A stretch of 60,224 bases of DNA from Candidatus Loosdrechtia aerotolerans (GTDB lineage Bacteria; Planctomycetota; Brocadiia; Brocadiales; Brocadiaceae): positions 91,163 through 151,386 of the forward strand of contig SOER01000004.1 in the NCBI GenBank assembly GCA_021646405.1. The letters are read 5' to 3'. The position numbers were made by a program, and so were the translations under genes. The notes beneath the pieces are model-generated. The model made no database searches and had not been told where the DNA came from. It saw only the letters and a list, made by a program, of their open reading frames with translations. Within the stretch, counting starts at the first letter, position 1. Every line of letters starts with the position of its first letter. This document shows, in pieces, positions 44,440 to 52,381 of the stretch.

Positions 44440-45426
44440 ATGGATGCCGGACTTATGAAACTATTGGCACTTGCTACTCTTTCACGATATACATTTCGGT
44501 TAAGACCTATCGGCAGGATTGTTCTTCCGGGATTCAAAGGCATACCGTTTAGAGGTGGGTTTGGTAAGGCATTGTTACAGACCGTCTGTCCAGAGAACGT
44601 GTGCAAACAAGATGATTGTCCACAACTATTTCATTGTGCGTATTCATACATCTTTGAGACTCCTGTTCCTTTAGATGCAGAGGTGCTGAGGTTGAATAAA
44701 AATGTAGCACATCCCTTTATTATCGGGCTTTCTGACGATTCAAGGATTACGTATGAATATAATGATATACTTGAGATGAATCTTACTCTCATAGGCAAGG
44801 CCGTGGAATATCTTCCTTACTGTATACTGGCATTTGAAAGACTGGGCATGACCGGTATCGGGAAAGGGAGGGGGAAATACCTCGTTGAAAGCGTTAGTAC
44901 CTTAAAGGATGATGTGGAAACAATGGTTTTTTCCGGTAAGGAGAAAAGATTATCCGGGAAGGGGTATTCTGTCTCTTTTGCAAGTATTATGAGTGGAAGA
45001 GAAGCCGACAGACAGCGGTGGTTTCAAAAACGATCCCTGGAAATCACATTTGTAACCCCGGGCAGATTTGAATATGATGGTGAAGTGGTTACCAGGGAAC
45101 TGGAATTTCATATCCTCTTCCGCTCCATACTCAGACGCCTTTCTACGCTGTTATATTTTCACTGTAATAACGTAACACTTCCTATCGATTATAAACAATT
45201 CATCGGGGATGCCATGTCGGTGAAGATAGATGGAAATAATCTTTCCTGGCAGGATTACAGAAGGTATTCAACGCGGAGAGAAAAGAGGATGACGCTCGGT
45301 GGATTAACCGGCACGATACGGTACCAGGGAAATTTGGAACCTTTTATTCCTTTTCTCCTCCTTGCAGAATATATCCATGTGGGAAAATCCGTTTCGTTTG
45401 GGTTCGGGAAGATATCCGTTCGCTAG
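44440..45426 (+). CDS. cas6: Cas6 crRNA-processing endoribonuclease
   Basis: The protein has 328 residues of the Cas6 RAMP type found with bacterial type III systems. It begins with a RAMP strand (YTFRLRPIGRIVLPGFKG), has PFRGGFGKALLQ, a Cys-rich CPENVCKQDDCPQLFHCAY segment, and ends with the C-terminal motif GGLTGTIRYQGNLEPFIPFL and HVGKSVSFGFGKISV. It cuts the precursor crRNA within repeats. It follows cas2 by 140 bases. Confidence 0.88.
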   Translation: MDAGLMKLLALATLSRYTFRLRPIGRIVLPGFKGIPFRGGFGKALLQTVCPENVCKQDDCPQLFHCAYSYIFETPVPLDAEVLRLNKNVAHPFIIGLSDDSRITYEYNDILEMNLTLIGKAVEYLPYCILAFERLGMTGIGKGRGKYLVESVSTLKDDVETMVFSGKEKRLSGKGYSVSFASIMSGREADRQRWFQKRSLEITFVTPGRFEYDGEVVTRELEFHILFRSILRRLSTLLYFHCNNVTLPIDYKQFIGDAMSVKIDGNNLSWQDYRRYSTRREKRMTLGGLTGTIRYQGNLEPFIPFLLLAEYIHVGKSVSFGFGKISVR

Positions 45427-45509
45427 AAGAAGTACCGGAGTAATCCTGACAAAACGGGGGACCAATCAAATACGAAACCTCAATCGAGGAATATCGTCAG
45501 GAACGAATA

Positions 45510-46304
45510 GTGCATTCTTCTGGGGAGAGAACGGCCCTATTGGAAGTAAAAGATCCACGAAACATCCGACTTGCCTCAAAAATCCAGAAGGCTGTATCCC
45601 TGCAATCTGATGTCATACTTGCAAAGGCAAAGGAGGTCCTTAATTGGTACGCATCTGACCAAGAATGTAAAAACGATCTCTCGCGATCAGGTATTATTCT
45701 TTCAGTGGTTCAGGAATCTATGAAGTTTGCCATCCCTAACTTTCATCCGACGATACAGTTTGGATTCCCTAAGTTTATTGAATACATGCAGTTTGTTTGT
45801 AAGCAGACCCAATTGTGCGTGGTTCGTCCCCAAAATAATCAGGCTGTTTTAAGATTTCGTGATTCAGTCAGAAAGGGTGTTGAAATTCTTCCGGATCTGG
45901 ATGCGCAGGATCTCCATACAGTTGAGGGTTATCGATCTCTCTTGGCAACAGGCAACTCAACCTTCCGGTTCCCTCAGGCAAACGAAATGCAAGCGGTTAC
46001 AACTTGGATTATACAGCATCCACCAGAGGCAATGGACCTTGGTTCGATGATCGAAAAAACTGTTACTGGCCTTAACGGCCTGGTGTCGTCAGAATCGGTA
46101 AAACGTGCTCTGTTGTGTCTGGTGTCTGCTGAGGCATTTGATCGTCAGCCAGAGGGTATGTCACTCTCGGAACAAAACCTAACGTTGCGGAGTGATGTGT
46201 GCAGTTCTTCAGCATTGAGAGACAGGTTGCTGAAGGCAGCAAAGGAGAAGTTGGTCATGGTTCTGGGGCAAGTGAAAGATGACATAATTGAAAATGTTTT
46301 GTAG
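45510..46304 (+). CDS. LOTUS/OST-HTH-like protein, probably 5'-truncated
   Basis: The frame has 264 codons. Upstream of GTG 45510 the same frame stays open for about 20 codons (PIKYETSIEEYRQERIV) up to a TGA near 45449 with no start, so the gene seems to have lost its N-terminus. Residues about 40-115 resemble an OST-HTH/LOTUS RNA-binding domain (SVVQESMKFAIPNFHPTIQFG, then KFIEYMQFVC), which often follows a NYN nuclease. A REP hairpin begins just after the stop. The rest is unrecognised. Confidence 0.5.
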   Translation: MHSSGERTALLEVKDPRNIRLASKIQKAVSLQSDVILAKAKEVLNWYASDQECKNDLSRSGIILSVVQESMKFAIPNFHPTIQFGFPKFIEYMQFVCKQTQLCVVRPQNNQAVLRFRDSVRKGVEILPDLDAQDLHTVEGYRSLLATGNSTFRFPQANEMQAVTTWIIQHPPEAMDLGSMIEKTVTGLNGLVSSESVKRALLCLVSAEAFDRQPEGMSLSEQNLTLRSDVCSSSALRDRLLKAAKEKLVMVLGQVKDDIIENVL

Positions 46305-47233
46305 AGCGAAGAGCCTCTTCGCTCTCTGTTAAAAAGTTGTTGCCAACAGCATAAAACAATAGTAACAATTGAGTTTTTTGAAAACCCTTACACGGAGATA
46401 TTTATTGTAGGGGAGGGTTTTAAACCTGCTTCTTACCCGATGAAAGACTATCCCGCTGGTTATTGTGAGGGTCTTTTCCGAAGCGATCGTTCGACAGCCC
46501 ACGACGAAGTCCCACAGGCAGAGATTGCGGAGCCTGTTCCGAGCGTACCAGCAAGGGTCTCTTGGTTTGCTTCAGCTTCCACCTCGCAACCGATTCGCTC
46601 CTCGCAATGATATTTTTCAGGATTCTCAACTTCACTATTTGCTTACTGTATCAGAATGTTTTTATTCCCGTTTATCATTGGTAACTCCCCCTCTTTCCTC
46701 TCCATCCCTACATCCTCTACTCTTTTCTGGTATTTGAACGTGAGTGTGCGCAGGCTAAAGACCTGCTGCTGCTTGTCCGATGTAGCCGCATCCCTTCAGG
46801 GTGCGTTTCATGCCTAAATGCGGAAACAATGCGGTACTCTTTTCTCCTCCCCGTACCTATACTCTCCTCCCTGTTACCCTTTCCTCCTGCCAGTTTGTAT
46901 GTATACCCTCCATCTTTTCACCCTGAATGGAACGAAGGGTCTCGTTTTCTGTTATTCAGGTACAAGCAATATATTATCTGTCCGGTATCAACTCCCCTCA
47001 CCGAGTTAAAAAAAGATATGGGTAAGGACGAACTCCAGAGGGGGACAACCGCTGCTGCTCACTGTTGTAGCACGAAGCGATTGCTTCGTCACGGGCGAAG
47101 TGGCACTTCGCCCTACAACAAAAAGTCGCCGAAGGTCTCATTTAACGTTCAGGAATTTCAAAATACCGGAGATTACAGGTATATCTGCCGGATTTTAATT
47201 TTTGACTATAAAAGGTAAAGTATAAACAACAAT
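46305..47233. other. Gene-poor stretch with REP elements
   Basis: No credible gene. A REP hairpin lies at 46305-46329 directly after the LOTUS-like gene, and a double REP unit at about 47066-47117 before the regulator gene. A GC-rich segment at about 46465-46615 (TTGCTTC, CGCTCCTCGCAATGA) resembles widespread non-coding repeats. Frames here are not supported by start signals. Confidence 0.55.
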
Positions 47234-47998
47234 ATGAAAAAGGCAAAAACAACAGAGAAACCTTCTATTCTGATTATCGATAGTGATATGAAATTCTCAC
47301 TGAGTCTTTCGATACGGTTAGAGAATGAACTTACTGTTATTACCGCCTCAAACGGGAAGGACGGGCTTTCTTTGTTCTATGCCAAACCGGTATCAATGAT
47401 ATTGCTTGATCTGGTTTTATCTGATATGAACGGTTTGGAGGTACTGAGGAAAATAAGGGAAAAATGTAACAGTACAGAGGTGCTTGTAGCTGCAAGCAGC
47501 CGTTGTTATGAGTGGGCAGCTGCCTGTGCAGATCTCAATATCCAGGGGTACGTTGAAAAGCCGGTTGATCCGGAAGGGCTGGCAGAAAGGATCAGGAAGA
47601 TGATCGGCGCCGGAGATGTTATGTTTTTGCAAAGCCTTTGGGGAAAGGAATACGAAACGCGGGTGGCATTAATAAGTTATAAGATTAAAAAGGTGATGGA
47701 TTACGTTCACCAAAATTATTGCCGGGATTTTTCCAGAAATGAGGTTGCTAAACATGTTGGTTTGTCCCCTGATCATCTGAGCAGGCTCTTCCATAAAGAA
47801 TCCGGACGGCGATTGAAAGATTATGTTACGGCGTACCGGATATTTAAAAGCAAAGAGCTGCTGACAAAACGGCCCGACATGAGGATTATAGATATTGCCG
47901 CATCGACGGGCTTTTCTGATGATAATTATTTCAGCCGGTTTTTTAAAAAATATACCGGGCTTACTCCGGGAGAATTTAGAAGAAATTCATCCCTGTGA
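47234..47998 (+). CDS. Response regulator with AraC-type output domain
   Basis: The protein has 254 residues. Residues 11-125 form a receiver domain with acidic D16 and D18, phospho-acceptor D59 (ILLDLVLSD) and the switch Lys 109 (VEKPVD). Residues about 155-252 are an AraC-family double helix-turn-helix: VMDYVHQNYCRDFSRNEVAKHV, LSPDHLSRLFHKESGRR, then IDIAASTGFSDDNYFSRFFKKYTGLTPGEFR (shortened). It activates or represses target genes when phosphorylated. No kinase gene lies beside it. The targets are not clear. Confidence 0.93.
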   Translation: MKKAKTTEKPSILIIDSDMKFSLSLSIRLENELTVITASNGKDGLSLFYAKPVSMILLDLVLSDMNGLEVLRKIREKCNSTEVLVAASSRCYEWAAACADLNIQGYVEKPVDPEGLAERIRKMIGAGDVMFLQSLWGKEYETRVALISYKIKKVMDYVHQNYCRDFSRNEVAKHVGLSPDHLSRLFHKESGRRLKDYVTAYRIFKSKELLTKRPDMRIIDIAASTGFSDDNYFSRFFKKYTGLTPGEFRRNSSL

Positions 47999-48385
47999 GA
48001 TCTGGCTGAAGAAGATCCAAACAGATTCCTGGGGAAATATTTTTAGGGATATGTTGTCACAAGTGTTCTAGGAAAACACGGAGGCACAGAGGCACTGAGA
48101 AAAACGAATTTAAATAGATTATACGTAACTACTGGGTTCAAGGTTCAGGGTTAAAAGCGTTATACATAACGCTGCAAGCCGCACTAAATCCACCTTGTTA
48201 AATTCGTGCATGTTGGATACTGTCAATAACAGAATTATCCGGAATATGACAGAACTATCCCATAATTATCAGATCATTCCTGTAGACAGTCAGGCTTTGC
48301 TTGTTTTATATTCTACTGCTTATTTATGAGTTGGTCCATGTGCTATGGTACGAATAGAATTTAAAGGAATAATGGATGATAACCT
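47999..48385. other. Intergenic region with the second copy of a 90-bp repeat
   Basis: No gene is seen. It contains the dispersed repeat 48221-48310, and a short perfect palindrome AGCGTTAT-AC-ATAACGCT at about 48157-48174. Confidence 0.5.
48221..48310. repeat. 90-bp dispersed repeat, copy 2
   Basis: Aligns without gaps to 17721-17810. Here it stands without a REP hairpin next to it. Confidence 0.65.
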
Positions 48386-50275
48386 ATGAACATAAAAAAA
48401 ATACATGAAGTTTTGCATATGCTGGTAACCCATAGATCCCCGGAGAAACCGAAAAGGTACTCACTGGTAAAGACCTTTCTCTCAACCCTCCTGCCAATGA
48501 TCGGGGATTCTGTAGAAAATGATGGTAAGCAGGGCAACAGGTATTATGAACTTGTACACGGGATTGTTGGTGTGCTGCAGTCAGTAAGGAATGATTCAAC
48601 AACGGCACCGGTCCGGTTTCCGTCGGAGGCTCTTTTTCAGGAGTTTGCCCTTGCTCTCTATACACATTCGGACAGGATGCTTTTTGAAGAATATGTGTTT
48701 ACTCTTGCAGCATGGTTTGAGAATAAGTTTACCGGAGGGAAACATCCCTTCTGGGCCGTATTTCTGGACAGGGCGGTACTGAAACCGTGCAATATCAGTT
48801 CAGAGAAAATAGTGCCTTTGGTATTTATGCCTGTTGAAAGTGTGGTACATGCGCTCGATGACTATATCGATACGGCACATGCTGCACCCTCGGAGAGTAT
48901 GCTTGATATGGGACTCACTACTCTGTCGCTGGTTTTGATGCCCCGTCTTTTTCAAAGTGCTGCCGGTATCACGGGGTATGAAGACATCCATGATGTATCA
49001 GTTAACACCTTTAAAAGTTTTACCGGCGCATTTCAGAATACGATACAAGTCCCGCAAGTAGAAGACGAGACTCCCCGTATGATAAGAGAGGCAAGAGGAG
49101 ATTTCGACAGAGAGATAGATGCTGCAATGTACAACATTAATTTCCGTACAAAAGGGACTACCGGGGCCTTTCTGAGCCCCCTTGTTTCACTCCTGCCGGA
49201 ACATGCCGAAAGGATAACGAAGGTATGGGATTCTCTCTGGCTCGCCCGTGCTACAGAGATGTGTGCTAAGGATGCAGTGTTCGATGTTGAGGCTGATATA
49301 CTCAACCGTGATCATACACCGGCCTCCGCATGGGCAGAGGATTTCGGGGTTGGTACGCCTGAATGGTGCAAGCGGATAGATGTCCTTTTTGAAAGATATC
49401 TTACGTTGTTTTCCGCCTCGTTTTTAAACCATTCTGTACTGCCTGTGGATCTTGTTACAGAGGTAAAAAACAAGGTCCACAAAAACAGGTTCATGACCGA
49501 GGCGCTTGTCTCAAAAAAATGTATAAACCTTCCGGCAGGTTTGACGAAATTGAAGAAGGTATACATGATTGGTTCCGGTAAGGGAGGGGTTGGCAAGAGT
49601 ACGGTCTCATGGCTTATTGCGAATAAACTCCGGGATTCCGGCAGAAGGGTTGGGGTAATAGATGCCGACATCTGGGGGCCATCACAGGATATCCTGTTTG
49701 GCGGGAAATCAAAGGTCTCGTTTGATGGACTTGATCTTGTTCCCTGTACAGAAGGCGGCTTAACACTGGTAACACTGGGGCAATTTGTAGCCCGCAGTGA
49801 TGCCATTCTTTTGAGGAGTTCCATGGCGGCAAATCTGATAAAGAGGATGGCTCTGTCTGTACGGTGGCCTGAAATTGAGTATATGGTAATTGACCTGCCG
49901 CCGGGTGCATCGGATATACATATCCAGCTCTGTTCTGTATTTCCTGAGGCAGAGATTATACTCGTGACCCTTGCGCAACCGCTGGCACTGGCCGATACCT
50001 CCCGTACCGTAAATATATACAAAGGGCTCAATAAAAAGATAAAGGGCTACGTCCTCAATATGACCGATATCACCTGCAGCAGATGCGGAGAAGGTAATGC
50101 TTTAGGGAACCCGTTTGTGGAAGGGTTCAAAGGACTCATGCCCGATGAAATACCACTCCTGGCAAGGCTGCCGTTTGATAACAGGTTGATAAGATGTCAT
50201 ACAGGAAGGTTAGACGGAGGCCGGGATGGTCTGGAAGATGCAATGTCCACTCTTACCCGTGATCTTATGTCCTGA
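48386..50275 (+). CDS. Mrp/NBP35-type P-loop ATPase with long unknown N-terminal domain
   Basis: The protein has 629 residues. The C-terminal part (about 390-629) is an Mrp/ApbC ATPase: deviant Walker A GSGKGGVGKST (residues 396-406), VIDADIWGPSQ, YMVIDLPPGASDIHIQL, and CSRC, the cysteine pair that holds a bridging [4Fe-4S] cluster. Mrp proteins carry iron-sulfur clusters. The first 380 residues are helical and unrecognised; HALDDYIDTAHA has a DDxxD pattern like polyprenyl synthases, but I would not assign one. The fusion is unusual. A FadL gene and a uppS fragment follow, which suggests a lost lipid-related cluster. Confidence 0.8.
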   Translation: MNIKKIHEVLHMLVTHRSPEKPKRYSLVKTFLSTLLPMIGDSVENDGKQGNRYYELVHGIVGVLQSVRNDSTTAPVRFPSEALFQEFALALYTHSDRMLFEEYVFTLAAWFENKFTGGKHPFWAVFLDRAVLKPCNISSEKIVPLVFMPVESVVHALDDYIDTAHAAPSESMLDMGLTTLSLVLMPRLFQSAAGITGYEDIHDVSVNTFKSFTGAFQNTIQVPQVEDETPRMIREARGDFDREIDAAMYNINFRTKGTTGAFLSPLVSLLPEHAERITKVWDSLWLARATEMCAKDAVFDVEADILNRDHTPASAWAEDFGVGTPEWCKRIDVLFERYLTLFSASFLNHSVLPVDLVTEVKNKVHKNRFMTEALVSKKCINLPAGLTKLKKVYMIGSGKGGVGKSTVSWLIANKLRDSGRRVGVIDADIWGPSQDILFGGKSKVSFDGLDLVPCTEGGLTLVTLGQFVARSDAILLRSSMAANLIKRMALSVRWPEIEYMVIDLPPGASDIHIQLCSVFPEAEIILVTLAQPLALADTSRTVNIYKGLNKKIKGYVLNMTDITCSRCGEGNALGNPFVEGFKGLMPDEIPLLARLPFDNRLIRCHTGRLDGGRDGLEDAMSTLTRDLMS

Positions 50276-50624
50276 TTATGCAGGATTTTCATGTTCAGCA
50301 AGATTTTTTGAATAAGAGAAGTTATCACACAAAGACACGAAGACACAAAGAATTAGGGTTTGGTGATAGGGTGTAAGCAGGTGGTAGGAGATAGGAGATA
50401 GGTTGACATTCTAACACCTATAGTATCTATCAGATGAAACTGAACAGAATTATGTAAAGTTTGGGGCATTGAGTTTTTTTGTCATTTGAAATTGTTTCGT
50501 ATCCGTTCGCTCCGCTCAGGACAAGTTTCGATATTCGTATTTCTGATTTTGTTGCGGCCAAAGGCCGCGCCAGGTATTCCGTGTGTTCCGTGGTTAATAT
50601 AATTGGAGAGGGATTTCAAGCAGG
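50276..50624. other. Intergenic region with a solitary MITE-like end
   Basis: No gene is seen. TAGTATCTATCAGATGAAAC at 50421-50440, preceded by TA and followed by TGAACAG, matches the left end of the MITE at 15600-15722, but I see no right end. The rest looks like eroded non-coding sequence. Confidence 0.5.
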
Positions 50625-51882
50625 ATGAAAAATATCTTTGTAAACAGATTCCGGCTAACCATAATCTTTATATTTTTATCGTTATTGCTGCACGGTGTTG
50701 CTGCAGCTTCCGGTTTCAGAATTGTTTCGCAAGGGGCAAAGGCAACGGGCATGGGGAATGCCTTTACTGCAACGGCAGATGATCCATCAACCATTTTTTA
50801 TAATCCTGCCGGGCTTATTCAAATGAAAGGCACGAACATTTATATTGGCACGGCAGCCGTCATTCCTGCCACGAAATATACTTCTCCGGCTGGACCCTAT
50901 GAATATACTGATGATCAGGTCTTCTTTCCCCCGCATCTTTATGTGTCGTCAGATTTTGGCATGGAAAAGATGTCCTTTGGGGTTGGCGTGTATTCCCCGT
51001 TCGGCCTCGGCACAAAGTGGGATGAGGAAGGGATAGTGCGATACGAAGCTACTGAGACTGAACTAGCAACACTGAACATAAATCCAACTGTTTCTTTCAA
51101 CATACTTCCAAATGTATCACTGGGGTTCGGTATAAATTATATGAGGTCAAGCGTACTACTTGAAAAGATGGTGGACCAGTCCCTTGTTAGCGGAAACGAT
51201 GGGAGGTTTCGTCTGGAAGGAGACGGTGACGGTTGGGGATACAATGCAGGTATCCTATACAAGCCTGTTGAAAGAATGAGTATCGGACTGGCATATCGCA
51301 GCAGAGTAAAGATTGATTACCGTGGTTCTGCAAGGTTGAAAAACATTGCACAGGCAGTACAGCAGGCCTTCGGAGGTGATTATTACGAGACGGATGCGGA
51401 TACCGGTATTGAGTTTCCGGATATTTTTAACATCGGTATTGCTTACCGGTTGACTGAAAGGTTTACCCTTGAGGTGGATGGTGAATGGACGCGGTGGTCT
51501 GCCTTCGACAGTCTTGATGTAAAACTGGATAAAGAGGTGATACCGGCTGGCTTTGTTGATAGTTCAACACGAAAGGATTGGAACGATGAATGGGCGGTAA
51601 AGCTTGGCATTGAGTACAGGGCAGCAAAGGGTTTTTTTTCTCAGGGGCGGATATGTGTATGACAATAACCCTGTCCTGGAAAAAACCCTGGATCCACGAC
51701 TTCCAGACTCTGACCAGCATAATGTATGTATCGGTGTTGGGTACAAAAGGAGCCGCTTTACTATCGATGCCGCTTATCTGGCTGCTTTTTATGAAGACAG
51801 GGAGGTAAATAACGACGTGTTTAAGGGAGAATACGAAAGCTTTGCACATTTTGTTATTTTGAGTATTGGCTATGTGTTTTAA
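50625..51882 (+). pseudogene. OmpP1/FadL-family outer-membrane protein, frameshifted
   Basis: The protein has a signal peptide (about 27 residues, IFIFLSLLLHGVAAA), then SGFRIVSQGAKATGMGNAFTATADDPSTIFYNPAGL (shortened: QGAKATGMGNAFTA, PSTIFYNPAG), the classic FadL start with the NPA motif. Alternating beta strands fill the rest. The frame breaks at a run of eight T at about 51632-51639: the upstream frame ends at 51662, and the downstream frame (GGYVYDNNPVLEKTL to YESFAHFVILSIGYVF) carries the last strands with the C-terminal Phe. FadL proteins import hydrophobic molecules. Either the gene is broken, or slippage or a base-calling error at the T run is involved. Confidence 0.85.
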
Positions 51883-51969
51883 GGTGTTGCAGGCAATGTC
51901 AATATACACCGGATTGAATAAAAAGATCAGGGGACTTGTCTTCAGCCTGTTTGTCACGGAGGCATAATC

Positions 51970-52092
51970 ATGGATTTATTGATCATACCGGACGGCAACA
52001 GGAGATGGGCGAGGGAGCGCGGCAGGGATTTTGATTTCGGGTACAGTCAGTTGCCCAGGAAAATAGCCTTTTGTTGTCATTTACCCTGGTAA
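51970..52092 (+). pseudogene. uppS: Undecaprenyl diphosphate synthase (UppS), N-terminal fragment
   Basis: GGAGG precedes ATG 51970. The first 27 or so codons (LLIIPDGNRRWARERGRDFD) match the start of cis-prenyl transferases, where Asp-Gly-Asn-x-Arg-Trp binds the diphosphate. The homology stops at about codon 28, close to the start of the 125-bp repeat at 52060, which provides the remaining codons and a stop. The rest of the gene (about 200 codons) is missing. Confidence 0.8.
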
Positions 52093-52184
52093 TTTACTGG
52101 CGCTTTTTACAAATTCTTACACCCCCTGTTGACTAGCTCCTCCTTTATTTATCAGGGGCTTTTAGTTTATGCGTAGACTCTATA
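52060..52184. repeat. 125-bp direct repeat, copy 1
   Basis: This 125-base sequence occurs again at 56597-56721 with one mismatch. It begins AAAATAGCCTTTTGTTGTC and ends GCGTAGACTCTATA. It lies directly at the point where uppS is cut off. It may be the end of an insertion sequence or a small mobile unit; I see no inverted ends. Confidence 0.85.
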
Positions 52185-52340
52185 CGTAAATAAAATGTGG
52201 ATATAAGACTTTACAAGATACATTTTTTTAGCGAAAAGACAACAAGAAATTATTCATCTTTTTATAACAAATTTAATAACAAATTAATTTTCAAAAAGTT
52301 TCTAGAAACATTAGATTTCATTTTTATTAATCTGGATAAA

Positions 52341-52370
52341 GGGCTAAGCATTTGAACACATGCCTAGCCC
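52341..52370 (-). terminator. Rho-independent terminator after fdhA
   Basis: The stem GGGCTAAGCA/TGCCTAGCCC with a ten-base loop lies 12 bases after the fdhA stop on the minus strand. On the plus strand a T run follows (CTGTTTTTAG), on the minus strand TTTATCC. It could act in both directions. Confidence 0.7.
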
Positions 52371-52381
52371 CTGTTTTTAGG

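Noticed and set aside
47065-47117. CRISPR-like short repeats
   Set aside because: These are REP double hairpins; they are dispersed and not separated by spacers.
46465-47218. Several overlapping frames of 60-130 codons
   Set aside because: They overlap repeats, differ in frame and show no conserved features.
48157-48174. Palindrome AGCGTTAT-AC-ATAACGCT as an attC core
   Set aside because: It is only 18 bases, with no inner boxes or cassette gene next to it.
49312-50031. Minus-strand frame of 239 codons
   Set aside because: It is the antisense of the Mrp ATPase domain.
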